From NCBI GenBank assembly GCA_013911345.1, contig JACETJ010000001.1, positions 1 to 28,955 of the forward strand: a stretch of DNA of 28,955 nucleotides. Reading direction: 5' to 3'. The translations under genes were made by a program, and so were the position numbers. Within the stretch, counting starts at the first letter, position 1. Every line of letters begins with the position of its first letter. The notes under the pieces were generated by a model, which had not been told where the DNA came from, searched no databases, and was given only the letters and a program-made list of their open reading frames with translations. Below are positions 9,193-17,093 of the stretch, piece after piece. Origin of the DNA: Congregibacter sp. (GTDB lineage: Bacteria > Pseudomonadota > Gammaproteobacteria > Pseudomonadales > Halieaceae).

Positions 9193-9663
9193 TCATGCGG
9201 GTGGCTGATTGTTTTTGGGTAACACCACGATATAGGTCTTGGAGAGGCGGTCGTGCCAGTAGCGTCGTTGAGGTGGGATAAATCGCCACCAAAAACCGCT
9301 CCCTAGCGCGGCGAAAGATACTGCAGCGCCTACGAGACGAATCGCGACTTGTTGCCAGGTAGGTGGTGCGCCCGATTCCGTCACCAGCCTAAGCCGCCAT
9401 GCCTGCATGCCCAAAGTCTGGCCTGCTCGGCGCCAAAAGATGCCAAAAAAAACGAGCAGAATAACGCCCCAACTGCACCACTGCAGCGCTGCAGGTACTG
9501 CGGGTTCGTTGATATTGTCCGTCGGGCCGAGCAGCGCGACCCATAACGCGGCCGCGGCCATGAATAGCGGCACAATGAGCAACGTGTCATACAGCATGGC
9601 AAGCAGATGTCTCCACAGGGGCGCGGGTGACAGATCCTTGTCCTGAGCTGTGGAGGCTTTCAT
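9193..9663 (-). CDS. RDD-family membrane protein
   Basis: A 156-residue protein with about three hydrophobic segments (near 17-45, 60-75 and 108-122). The L-L-A-M-L-Y-D-T-L-L-I-V-P-L start and the R-R-A-G-Q-T-L-G-M-Q-A-W-R-L-R-L segment are typical of the RDD family, although the first family Arg is replaced here by Met-Leu-Tyr-Asp. The function of most RDD proteins is unknown; some have been proposed as cation/proton antiporters, which this sequence does not establish. The ATG at 9663 is the only good start, with a weak ribosome-binding site. It is convergent with lptG and divergent from bolA. Confidence 0.85.
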   Translation of the reverse strand: MKASTAQDKDLSPAPLWRHLLAMLYDTLLIVPLFMAAAALWVALLGPTDNINEPAVPAALQWCSWGVILLVFFGIFWRRAGQTLGMQAWRLRLVTESGAPPTWQQVAIRLVGAAVSFAALGSGFWWRFIPPQRRYWHDRLSKTYIVVLPKNNQPPA

Positions 9664-9736
9664 GAGATGCGTTTATCCAGAAGATGTCGGGCGTGTTTCG
9701 ACGTAAAATAACACGGACAGTGATGAGAGAATTTTT

Positions 9737-10048
9737 ATGACAGTTCAAGACCAAATCAAAGTGGCACTTGAGGATGCATTTCAGCCTCGCCTGTTATCTG
9801 TCGAAAATGAGAGTCATCGCCATAACGTGCCTGCTGACTCCGAGACCCACTTCAAGGTGGTCCTCGTCGCAGAACGGTTTGCCGGCGAGCGAAGCGTGAA
9901 GCGTCATCAGCTTGTATACGGCGTGCTGACCGAGTTCTTGGCTGGGTCGGTGCACGCCCTTGCGCTTCATACCTACACCCCGGAAGAGTGGTCAGAGACG
10001 GAAGCGGCGCCAGACTCTCCAGATTGTCGCGGCGGCACTGGCAAGTGA
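9737..10048 (+). CDS. bolA: BolA-family protein
   Basis: A 103-residue BolA protein. These small cytoplasmic proteins bind [2Fe-2S] clusters together with monothiol glutaredoxins, and E. coli BolA also influences morphology and biofilm genes. The family core is unmistakable: E-S-H-R-H-N-V-P (residues 25-32), [14 protein letters not shown] and [14 protein letters not shown]. The C-terminal S-P-D-C-R-G tail resembles that of E. coli BolA (S-P-P-C-R-G), which argues for BolA rather than the IbaG paralogue. The stop overlaps the GTG start of trhO by four bases (GTGA), implying coupled translation. Confidence 0.93.
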   Translation: MTVQDQIKVALEDAFQPRLLSVENESHRHNVPADSETHFKVVLVAERFAGERSVKRHQLVYGVLTEFLAGSVHALALHTYTPEEWSETEAAPDSPDCRGGTGK

Positions 10049-11031
10049 CGTCGTCCGGGCAGGCAGATGACCGGGTCGTCGCAGCGCTGTATCGATTTGT
10101 GACGCTCGAAGATTTTGTCGAGCTGAGAGAGCCCCTGCTAGAGGTGTGTCTGGATGCAGAAGTTAAAGGCACACTATTGCTCGCTCGCGAGGGCATTAAC
10201 GGCACTATTGCGGGCCGCCGAGAGGGCGTTGATGTCGTCATGAGTTGGTTGCGACGTGACCCTCGTCTGATGGATTTGGACTGGAAGGAGTCCTACCACG
10301 GTGCGGAGCCTTTTCACCGCATGAAAGTGAAGCTCAAAAAAGAGATTGTCACGATGGGTGTCGAGCATATCGATCCCGCTGCTTGCGTCGGGCGGTATGC
10401 GGCGCCCTCTGACTGGAATGCGTTGATTGATGATCCCGAATGTCTGGTGATCGATACCCGCAATGACTACGAGGTTGCCATTGGAAGTTTTAAGGGGGCC
10501 GTGAACCCGAATACTCAGAGCTTTCGGGACTTTCCCGAGTGGGTGAGTGAGCATCTGGACCCAGAAAAACATAACAAAGTGGCGATGTTTTGTACCGGAG
10601 GAATACGATGCGAGAAGTCGACCTCTTATCTGGTGTCACAAGGATTTGAGGAAGTCTGGCATCTTCAGGGTGGCATCTTGAAGTACCTTGAGGACATCCC
10701 GGAGTCAGAGTCGCGATGGGAAGGGGAGTGCTTTGTTTTTGATTCCCGCGTGGCGGTTAACCACAGGCTGGAAAAAGGCAGCTTCGACCAATGCTACGCG
10801 TGCCGGCACCCGATCACCGAGGACGACAAGGCCTCTGAGTACTACAAAAAAGGGGTGTCTTGCCCTCGCTGCTATGAAGATTTGACGGCGACGAAGCTGG
10901 CGCGTTTTGAAGAGAGACAGAAGCAAGTGGACTTAGCGGCCATGCGCGGAGAGCGTCACATTGGCGGTTCTCCGCCAGCCCGTCAGCGCGCTGGCACCTC
11001 ATCGCAGTTTGTGGATTCTGTCGATGAGTAA
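10045..11031 (+). CDS. trhO: tRNA uridine(34) hydroxylase, rhodanese family (TrhO)
   Basis: A 328-residue YceA/TrhO-type protein, which in E. coli makes 5-hydroxyuridine at the tRNA wobble position. The N-terminal ferredoxin-like domain (about 10-105) has the [10 protein letters not shown] segment. The central rhodanese domain (about 125-225) holds D-T-R-N-D-Y-E and the active-site loop [12 protein letters not shown]-terminal four-Cys region (C-Y-A-C ... C-P-R-C) suggests a zinc site. The GTG at 10045 overlaps the bolA stop and gives a family-like length; an earlier in-frame GTG at 9988 would add 19 residues overlapping bolA. The last 33 bases overlap the end of the convergent protease gene. 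Confidence 0.92.
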   Translation: MTSSGQADDRVVAALYRFVTLEDFVELREPLLEVCLDAEVKGTLLLAREGINGTIAGRREGVDVVMSWLRRDPRLMDLDWKESYHGAEPFHRMKVKLKKEIVTMGVEHIDPAACVGRYAAPSDWNALIDDPECLVIDTRNDYEVAIGSFKGAVNPNTQSFRDFPEWVSEHLDPEKHNKVAMFCTGGIRCEKSTSYLVSQGFEEVWHLQGGILKYLEDIPESESRWEGECFVFDSRVAVNHRLEKGSFDQCYACRHPITEDDKASEYYKKGVSCPRCYEDLTATKLARFEERQKQVDLAAMRGERHIGGSPPARQRAGTSSQFVDSVDE

Positions 11032-11727
11032 TGTGGCGGGGTAGAAGTAACTCACGGTCTCACCATCCCCAGCCGAGATGATACCTAGTAGCTGAGCGCT
11101 ACCGCTTTGCGTCCAGCCGATGATGGCGCCGCCTGATGCCCCTTGTCTGGCCATACAATCAGACGCGAGTGGATGTGCGCCCGCATCGGTGACAGCGCAG
11201 GCCAAGTGGGCCATCAATAGCCGCTGTGTGCGCTCCGAGTCAGTCTGGCTTTCGATAGGGGCAAACCCGGCAGCTGTCACGCTCTGTCCGGAGCGCGCTG
11301 GCTCGGGTGACACTGGGATCCACGTAGCGGATGCAGCCGGCTGGCTGGCCTGAAGCAGAGCCCAGTCTTCTCTCATGGAACCCCCGCTATCGACCAGCCG
11401 CAGCGTGACGGGGGACGATGCCTCGTCAGACATCACCGTGATGGGTTGAACCGTTGACCGATAATGCTCGAAACAGTGCCACGCACTCAGAAACACAGGT
11501 TCGGGGCCGGGCGTGACCGCGACTGCAGTGCAATGCTCGGTGAAGCGTTTCATTCGGCCATTTGCCAATCGCGACGTCGGGACACTAATGTGAGAAATGG
11601 CGTTCTGCCAGTTGGCGTCGTGACGCGGCAGTGTGGTTCGCGGGTCTGGCGTCGCTGAGCTGGGCGCGACGATGAGTATGTGTAGGAGCCCTGCCAGCAG
11701 AGCAGTGGCGGGATAATGACGGCGCAT
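10999..11727 (-). CDS. Secreted trypsin-like serine protease
   Basis: A 242-residue exported protein with a chymotrypsin/trypsin-like layout. The signal peptide covers residues 1 to about 25 (basic M-R-R, hydrophobic core, S-S-A cleavage). The catalytic triad is H84 (S-A-W-H-C), D121 (R-E-D-W-A-L-L) and S198 (Q-G-A-S-G-G-A). C66-C85 and C177-C191 could form disulfides, the first flanking the His as in trypsins. The residue before the serine is Ala, not the Asp of zymogen-activated trypsins, so activation by a new N-terminus is unlikely. There is no PDZ domain, so it is not a DegP/DegS relative. The ATG at 11727 is chosen because it begins the signal peptide; an in-frame GTG at 11766 adds 13 residues. 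No operon partner is visible. Confidence 0.8.
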   Translation of the reverse strand: MRRHYPATALLAGLLHILIVAPSSATPDPRTTLPRHDANWQNAISHISVPTSRLANGRMKRFTEHCTAVAVTPGPEPVFLSAWHCFEHYRSTVQPITVMSDEASSPVTLRLVDSGGSMREDWALLQASQPAASATWIPVSPEPARSGQSVTAAGFAPIESQTDSERTQRLLMAHLACAVTDAGAHPLASDCMARQGASGGAIIGWTQSGSAQLLGIISAGDGETVSYFYPATLLIDRIHKLR

Positions 11728-11872
11728 GTCAGAGCTTAGTTCGCGGCTTTCCTGCGAAGGTATCACCTTGCGATCGACTCTGAACAGATCATTTGGGTCC
11801 GTGGCCCGCGTGCGTATTGCTTAGTGTAATCTCGCCCGGCGCGCGGTGAGCGCGAGTTGTTAATGAAATTAA
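11728..11872. promoter_or_regulatory. Divergent protease/rarD control region
   Basis: This 145-base gap separates two divergent starts and should contain promoters for both. I see no convincing -35/-10 pair. The imperfect GC-rich inverted repeat near 11830-11860 (CTCGC...GCGAG) has only a five-base stem and no T-run, so I assign it no function. Confidence 0.35.
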
Positions 11873-12769
11873 ATGGAGCACAGAACGTTGCAGTACACAC
11901 CCCATCAACTTAAGACCGGGCTGTCTCTGGCGATAGTGGCCAATATTATTTGGGGTGTAGCAGCTTTGTATTGGGTCGAGACCTCACCTGTGCGACCGCA
12001 GGACGTGGTTGCTCACCGCGCCATTTGGAGCCTGCCGGTGGCGACGATTGTTTTGCTGTGGGTTGGTCGTTTCCGGGCGACGTGGATGTTGCTTAGGGCT
12101 CCTCGAATGCTGGCTTGGAGCGCGCTGGGGACGATACTCCTAAGTCTGAATTGGGGTGTTTTCGTCTACGCCGTCTCTTCAGGCCGGGCAACCGAAGCCA
12201 GTCTCGGCTACTTCATGCTCCCCTTGCTGACCATTCTGGTCGGCAGGCTGGCGTTTCGGGAGGTGATGGGTTCGGCGCAGTGGATGGCCGTTTTTTTGGC
12301 GGTGGTGGCGGTCGCAATGCAGCTTTGGGCCTATGGGAGCTTGCCCTGGATTAGTTTGGTCGTTGCAGGCAGCTTTGCGCTCTACGGCGCCATACGAAAA
12401 AAAATCGAGGCGGATACGATGCAGGGCTTGTTTATCGAGACCCTCTGTATGGCGCCTTTTGCGATCGGATGGTTGTGGCTGACGGGCGGGGCCGGTATGG
12501 GGCAGCATGGCCTCAAAGTCGATGCGTTTTTAGTGCTGGCAGGGATCTATACCACTGCACCACTTCTCACCTATATCGCAGCCTCGAGGTTGCTGCCGCT
12601 GAACGTTGTTGGCCTAACCTCTTATCTGGGTCCGTCGCTGCAGTTGTTGGTGGCGCAAACCGCACTGGGTGAATCGCTTGACACAGTCACAGCGATTTCT
12701 TTTGCGTTGGTGTGGGCCGGCGTGTTGATGGTGTCCGGGCAGGGGCTGGCGCGTTTCCGGAGACGGTAG
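11873..12769 (+). CDS. rarD: RarD-type EamA/DMT transporter
   Basis: A 298-residue inner-membrane protein of the drug/metabolite transporter superfamily with about ten hydrophobic segments in two EamA halves. The start (G-L-S-L-A-I-V-A-N-I-I-W-G-V-A-A-L-Y-W) and the first half (V-V-A-H-R-A-I-W-S, L-N-W-G-V-F-V-Y-A-V) follow the RarD family pattern. RarD was named for chloramphenicol resistance in Pseudomonas; the natural substrate is not settled and cannot be told here. The ATG at 11873 has a poor Shine-Dalgarno. The gene is divergent from the protease and about 70 bases upstream of ung. Confidence 0.88.
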   Translation: MEHRTLQYTPHQLKTGLSLAIVANIIWGVAALYWVETSPVRPQDVVAHRAIWSLPVATIVLLWVGRFRATWMLLRAPRMLAWSALGTILLSLNWGVFVYAVSSGRATEASLGYFMLPLLTILVGRLAFREVMGSAQWMAVFLAVVAVAMQLWAYGSLPWISLVVAGSFALYGAIRKKIEADTMQGLFIETLCMAPFAIGWLWLTGGAGMGQHGLKVDAFLVLAGIYTTAPLLTYIAASRLLPLNVVGLTSYLGPSLQLLVAQTALGESLDTVTAISFALVWAGVLMVSGQGLARFRRR

Positions 12770-12841
12770 GTTTGCATCGCCAGAGAAATTGATGATCGTC
12801 GGCGGAAGTTGGGTCGCGATGAAATGACGAGGTTAACGCCT

Positions 12842-13525
12842 ATGGCTGATGATATTCGTCTTCGGCAGGAGTGGTTGTCGCTTCTTGAGGCTGAATTCAA
12901 GCAGGATTACATGGACCAGTTGTCCGCCTTCCTGCGCTCAGAGAAGGCGAGCGGCAAGCGGATTTATCCACCGGGCACGGAGTTCTTCGCGGCCCTCGAT
13001 GCGACGCCTCCGGCCGCCGTAAAAGTCGTTGTGCTGGGTCAAGATCCCTACCATGGCGCGGGTCAGGCCCACGGGCTGAGCTTTTCGGTGAGAGGGCGCC
13101 AGCGAATCCCGCCATCGTTGCAGAACATATTTCGTGAGTTGCATGACGATCTTGGTGTCTCAATACCCAGTCATGGCGACCTTTCGGAGTGGGCGAGACA
13201 GGGCGTGCTGCTCCTGAACAGCGTATTGACGGTGGAGCACGGTGCTGCCGGGTCCCATCAGGGGAGGGGTTGGGAGCGATTCACAGATGCTGTGGTCGCG
13301 GCAGTTAATGACGGAGAGTCGCCCGTTGTGTTCATGTTGTGGGGTGCTCACGCTCAGCGCAAGGGCGCAAAAGTCGATAGAGCCAGACACTGTGTTCTGA
13401 TGGCCCCCCACCCGTCACCATTATCGGCCCACAGGGGTTTCATGGGTTGCCGCCACTTCAGCCAGGCGAATGCTTTTTTGGCGGCTAGCGGGCGTCAGCC
13501 GGTTGATTGGTCCTTGTCAGCATGA
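12842..13525 (+). CDS. ung: Uracil-DNA glycosylase
   Basis: A 227-residue family 1 uracil-DNA glycosylase, which removes uracil from DNA to start base-excision repair. The water-activating loop GQDPYH is at residues 66-71 (D68 catalytic) and the minor-groove/leucine loop HPSPLS at 190-195 (H190 catalytic); the L-L-L-N uracil-binding segment is near 123-126. The ATG at 12842 has GAGG nine bases upstream; an alternative ATG at 12824 would add six residues. The last 31 bases overlap the end of the convergent ygfZ gene. Confidence 0.97.
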   Translation: MADDIRLRQEWLSLLEAEFKQDYMDQLSAFLRSEKASGKRIYPPGTEFFAALDATPPAAVKVVVLGQDPYHGAGQAHGLSFSVRGRQRIPPSLQNIFRELHDDLGVSIPSHGDLSEWARQGVLLLNSVLTVEHGAAGSHQGRGWERFTDAVVAAVNDGESPVVFMLWGAHAQRKGAKVDRARHCVLMAPHPSPLSAHRGFMGCRHFSQANAFLAASGRQPVDWSLSA

Positions 13526-14376
13526 CAGCGGGTTATCTGCGAGAGCGGTGCTTGGCGGCCTTTGAGCACAACCGAACTGGCTGCAGCCTCGGGCACCAGT
13601 TCGATAAGCAGTTCAGACACCTGCTCGCGGAGGTGGTGGTTAACAACGCTCCCGACTGATTTTCCCTCTGCATTAGTCAATGATTCTCCCGCTGTTACCG
13701 GCGCGGCAACCTGCGCGCGATGCAGTCGGCGTTTGGGAACGCCTCGATAATGAAGGCGGGCAACGATTTCTTGTCCTGTGTAGCAGCCTTTGGTGAAGCT
13801 CACGGTGTCATTGCAGTCATAATCCAGATCCTGTGGCAGGTAGGCGCCGATGGTTTCGCCTTCGATTCGCGCTCGATGACTCAGAATCTCAACGTCTCGT
13901 GTGTCGAGCAGTATCCCCGATCCTGAGGCCGATGGCGCCTGCGCACCCCAGTATTCTGCGTGTGAAGGATCTAGTGGCACCCTCACGCCCACGAGCGTAT
14001 CCCCTGCATAGTCAGGCACCGCGCGAAGGGGGGCGAGAGCCTCGGCACGACACACCGTTATCCATGCGGTGGTGGCAAGGGTGCAGCGTGAAAAAGCCAG
14101 ATACGGCTTGAGGTGCTCGCTGAGAGCTGACATCACCACTTGCCGCCCTCTGAGCAGCACTTCCTCGTTATTGACAATGACAGCGAGCACATCCGCGAGT
14201 ACCCGGCCCTTTGGATTACAGAACGCGGCGTAGCGGATGTCACCATCGACACAGCTGCTGAAATCTGCGGTGGTCTGACCGTGCAGAAACTCCTTGCCGG
14301 CGCTGCCTGTCAGTCTCATGACGGCGTCGTGTTGCGGGGTCGCTGGCGGAGGTTGTTGAGATGTCGGCTCAGTCAC
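13495..14376 (-). CDS. ygfZ: Folate-binding protein YgfZ
   Basis: A 293-residue tetrahydrofolate-binding protein related to the glycine-cleavage T protein, needed for proper iron-sulfur enzyme maturation (the IBA57 relative). The diagnostic K-G-C-Y-T-G-Q-E signature is at residues 196-203, and the G-K-E-F-L-H-G-Q-T-T-A-D-F segment near the N-terminus matches the folate-binding family. The start is a GTG at 14374-14376 with no clear Shine-Dalgarno. It is divergent from sdhE, the arrangement found in E. coli and Pseudomonas. Its last 31 bases overlap the 3' end of ung on the other strand. Confidence 0.94.
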   Translation of the reverse strand: MTEPTSQQPPPATPQHDAVMRLTGSAGKEFLHGQTTADFSSCVDGDIRYAAFCNPKGRVLADVLAVIVNNEEVLLRGRQVVMSALSEHLKPYLAFSRCTLATTAWITVCRAEALAPLRAVPDYAGDTLVGVRVPLDPSHAEYWGAQAPSASGSGILLDTRDVEILSHRARIEGETIGAYLPQDLDYDCNDTVSFTKGCYTGQEIVARLHYRGVPKRRLHRAQVAAPVTAGESLTNAEGKSVGSVVNHHLREQVSELLIELVPEAAASSVVLKGRQAPLSQITRCHADKDQSTG

Positions 14377-14444
14377 GCTGGGTAATAGATGGCTAGAAAG
14401 TGCCTATACTACATGGTTTGTGGTGGCAGTCTGGTGATGAGCAG

Positions 14445-14702
14445 ATGGATCAAAGAGAAGAATTGAATCGCGCGAAATGGGCGAGTCGAAGGGGATTGCT
14501 GGAGTTGGACTTACTGCTTTCGCCTTTTGTTTCGGAGACCTTCACCGGCCTGAGTGATGCGCTTCGCAAAGACTATCGAGAGCTGCTATCCGAAGGCGAT
14601 CAGGATCTGCTCGAGTGGATAATGGGGCGGAGCACCATCGCGGACGAGCGATTCGTTAACATCGTCTCGGAGATCAGGCGGTTCCACGGCATCTCGGCCT
14701 AA
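14445..14702 (+). CDS. sdhE: FAD assembly factor SdhE
   Basis: An 85-residue all-helical protein of the SdhE/Sdh5/YgfY family that helps attach FAD covalently to succinate dehydrogenase SdhA. The conserved R-G-x-x-E motif is R16-G-L-L-E20, and the W-x-x-R-R-G-L-L-E-L-D-L-L-L context and C-terminal D-L-L-E-W-I-M-G are family-typical. The ATG at 14445 gives the usual short N-terminus; an upstream in-frame GTG at 14400 would add 15 unlike residues. A TATACT hexamer at 14405-14410 may be its -10, with no good -35. It is divergent from ygfZ and ends six bases before the nadB stop. Confidence 0.95.
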   Translation: MDQREELNRAKWASRRGLLELDLLLSPFVSETFTGLSDALRKDYRELLSEGDQDLLEWIMGRSTIADERFVNIVSEIRRFHGISA

Positions 14703-14708
14703 AAACGG

Positions 14709-16346
14709 TCAGCTGGTATACGGGGGTAGGTGGTCGATAGGGCCGATCAGCGCTGTGTGCGCGTCAAAATGCGCCGGTATCAATATCGAGTCATGCCCCG
14801 TTGATGCTGCGTCAGGGTAATCCGAGTTGTAGTGGAGCCCGCGGCTTTCTTCTCGGTCGGAGGCACACTCAACCATCAGCTTTGCCACTCGCGCAAGATT
14901 TCTCATTTCCAAAAGTGGTAGCGTGATTTGGAAGCGTCCGTAGTAGCCCGAGACCTCTCTCTCCAATAGCGTGATGCGCTCAGCCGCATACTGCAGTCGC
15001 CGTGTGGTGCGAACAATACCCACGTAGTCCCACATCAAGCGCCTCAGCTCTTGCCAGTTGTGCTGTATCACGACCTCCTCGTCTGAGTCGCGAACGCGGC
15101 TGTCATCCCAAGCTTCTGGGAGGGTTGAGCTCGGGCTGATCGATTCTGCAATGTGCTCCGCTGCAGACTGCGCGTAGACAAAACACTCCAGTAAGGAGTT
15201 GCTGGCCATCCGGTTAGCGCCGTGCAGACCCGTGCAAGCTGACTCTCCCACCACATAGAGCCCCGGGACATCGCTGGCCCCATGTTGATCGACCACTACG
15301 CCACCGCAGGTGTAGTGAGCGGCAGGCACTACAGGTATGCGATCACGAGTGATGTCGATTCCCAAGGGCAGGCAGCGCTCATAGGCTTGAGGAAAGTGCC
15401 GCGTGATGAGATCACGGGGCTGATGACTGATATCGAGGTACACGCATTCTGTGCCCTGGCGTTTCATCTCGAAGTCAATAGCGCGAGCGACGATGTCTCT
15501 GGGTGCCAGTTCTCCTCGCTTATCGAAGCGCGCCATAAACCGGTCCCCATTGGGCAGGGTAAGGGTGGCGCCTTCACCCCGCAGCGCCTCGGTCATCAAA
15601 AATGACTTGCTGTCGGGATGGAAGAGGCAGGTGGGGTGAAATTGGTTGAACTCCATATTCGCGACCCGACACCCAGCGCGCCACGCTGCAGCGATGCCGT
15701 CACCGCTGGCCCCATCGGGGTTAGTCGTGTACCGGTAGGCCTTGCTGGCCCCGCCAGTGGCCAACACAATGGCGTCCGCCCTGACGGTTTCGACTCGATT
15801 ATCTGCAGTGCTCAGGAGATAGACCCCGCAGGCTCGTTGACCGTCTTTGATGACATCGACAAGGCAGCGATCCGTCAGCAAAGAGATATTTGGGGCCTCG
15901 GCCACCCGCCCTGCGAGGACCTCAGAGAGTGCGCGACCGGTCTGATCCGCGGCGTGAATCACGCGTCGATGGCTGTGCCCGCCCTCCATGGTGAGGTGAA
16001 ACTCCCGGAATTCTGCGTCCTGCTGATCTTCTCTCAAATCAAAGTTCATACCCTGAGAAACCAGCCAGTCAACAATCTGGCGACTTCGGCCTACGGTGAA
16101 CCGGACGGCAGGTTCATGGCAAAGGCCTGCGCCTGCGCTCAACGTGTCGTCCACATGCGCCTGAACTGAATCCCGGTCATGCAAGACCGCCGCCATACCG
16201 CCCTGCGCCCAGAGAGTGGAACCTGAGCCAACTTGGCTTTTGGATAAAATAGCGACCTGTAATGAGGTGGGTAACTGCAGCGCAAGACTCATGCCAGCGG
16301 CGCCGCTGCCTACGATGAGCACATCATATCGGGGAATAGTCGACAT
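14709..16346 (-). CDS. nadB: L-aspartate oxidase
   Basis: A 545-residue flavoprotein that oxidises L-aspartate to iminoaspartate, the first step of de novo NAD synthesis. It has the N-terminal dinucleotide fold (G-S-G-A-A-G at 13-18), the S-T-L-W-A-Q-G-G-M-A-A-V FAD-contact segment, and the E-F-N-Q-F-H-P-T-C-L signature that separates NadB from fumarate reductases. Where SdhA carries the His that bonds FAD covalently, this protein has Ser, so FAD is expected to be non-covalent. Start ATG at 16346. It lies between sdhE and rpoE as in Pseudomonas and is divergent from rpoE. Confidence 0.97.
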   Translation of the reverse strand: MSTIPRYDVLIVGSGAAGMSLALQLPTSLQVAILSKSQVGSGSTLWAQGGMAAVLHDRDSVQAHVDDTLSAGAGLCHEPAVRFTVGRSRQIVDWLVSQGMNFDLREDQQDAEFREFHLTMEGGHSHRRVIHAADQTGRALSEVLAGRVAEAPNISLLTDRCLVDVIKDGQRACGVYLLSTADNRVETVRADAIVLATGGASKAYRYTTNPDGASGDGIAAAWRAGCRVANMEFNQFHPTCLFHPDSKSFLMTEALRGEGATLTLPNGDRFMARFDKRGELAPRDIVARAIDFEMKRQGTECVYLDISHQPRDLITRHFPQAYERCLPLGIDITRDRIPVVPAAHYTCGGVVVDQHGASDVPGLYVVGESACTGLHGANRMASNSLLECFVYAQSAAEHIAESISPSSTLPEAWDDSRVRDSDEEVVIQHNWQELRRLMWDYVGIVRTTRRLQYAAERITLLEREVSGYYGRFQITLPLLEMRNLARVAKLMVECASDREESRGLHYNSDYPDAASTGHDSILIPAHFDAHTALIGPIDHLPPYTS

Positions 16347-16411
16347 ATTTCGTCCGCCGTCGCTCCGGCGCGGGTGGGGTATAGTAATGCGGAGCGAAGT
16401 TTAATGTATCG

Positions 16412-16439
16412 GGAACTTTTTGCCTCTGTTGCGTTCATA
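16412..16439 (+). promoter_or_regulatory. Sigma-E type promoter of rpoE
   Basis: GGAACTT at 16412-16418 and TCATA at 16435-16439 are separated by 16 bases. This fits the consensus known for RpoE/AlgU promoters (GGAACTT, about 16-17 bases, TCnnA). It lies upstream of rpoE itself, so positive autoregulation, as in E. coli and Pseudomonas, is very likely. The transcript would start near 16446, giving a leader of a little under 60 bases. Confidence 0.88.
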
Positions 16440-16449
16440 TGGGGCAATA

Positions 16450-16471
16450 GGTCCCCGTTGAGGCGGGCACC
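16450..16471 (+). other. Possible hairpin in the rpoE leader
   Basis: GGTCCCCG (16450-16457) and CGGGCACC (16464-16471) can pair with one C-C mismatch around the six-base loop TTGAGG. It would form within the first bases of the sigma-E transcript and ends about 31 bases before the TTG start, so it does not hide the start. Its role, if any, is unknown. Confidence 0.4.
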
Positions 16472-16502
16472 CCGTTATGTCGGGTAGAGCAAGGGCGCGG
16501 TT

Positions 16503-17093
16503 TTGAAAGCCTCTGACACAGATCAGCAACTGGTTCAGAGGGCTCAGCGTGGCGACTTGCGAGCCTTTGATCTCTTGGTGCTGAAGTATCAAGGGCGAAT
16601 CGCGGCACTGGTGAGTCGCTATGTATTCGACCCCGGAGAGGTGGAGGACGTCACTCAGGAGGCCTTCATCAAGGCTTACCGCGCACTGGATAAATTCCGC
16701 GGTGACAGCGCGTTTTACACGTGGCTGTACCGAATTGCGGCAAATGCGGCCAAGAATCATCTGGTCTCCAAGGGCCGCAGGCCGAGAGCTGACGCGACCA
16801 TTGAGGACGCGGAGGGTTTCGACGAAGCGGGGATGCTGGCTGAAGGCGGCTCTCCAGAAGCGTTGGCGATGGGGGATGAGTTGGCGGCGGTTTTGCAGCG
16901 AGCGCTGGATGATTTGCCAGACGAGCTGCGAGCGGCCTTGATGCTCAGGGAGCTTGAGGGTTTGAGCTACGATGATATTGCAGACGTATTGGGTTGCCCG
17001 GTTGGCACGGTGAGATCTCGGATTTTTCGAGCTCGAGAAGCGGTTGACCAACGGGTACGTGAGCAAATGAGTGGGGAGTCTGGCTTTAGATGA
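16503..17093 (+). CDS. rpoE: Envelope-stress sigma factor RpoE/AlgU
   Basis: A 196-residue ECF sigma factor. Region 2 (about 10-95) contains D-V-T-Q-E-A-F-I-K-A-Y-R-A and the F-Y-T-W-L-Y-R-I-A-A-N segment. Region 4 (about 135-190) contains L-R-E-L-E-G-L-S-Y-D-D-I-A and G-T-V-R-S-R-I-F-R-A-R-E-A. Both are very close to Pseudomonas AlgU. The start is a TTG at 16503: the resulting MKASDTDQQLVQRAQRGD aligns position by position with the AlgU N-terminus, and no ATG/GTG is better placed. It directs genes for envelope repair when anti-sigma RseA is destroyed. The gene follows its own sigma-E promoter and overlaps rseA by four bases (ATGA). Confidence 0.96.
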   Translation: MKASDTDQQLVQRAQRGDLRAFDLLVLKYQGRIAALVSRYVFDPGEVEDVTQEAFIKAYRALDKFRGDSAFYTWLYRIAANAAKNHLVSKGRRPRADATIEDAEGFDEAGMLAEGGSPEALAMGDELAAVLQRALDDLPDELRAALMLRELEGLSYDDIADVLGCPVGTVRSRIFRAREAVDQRVREQMSGESGFR

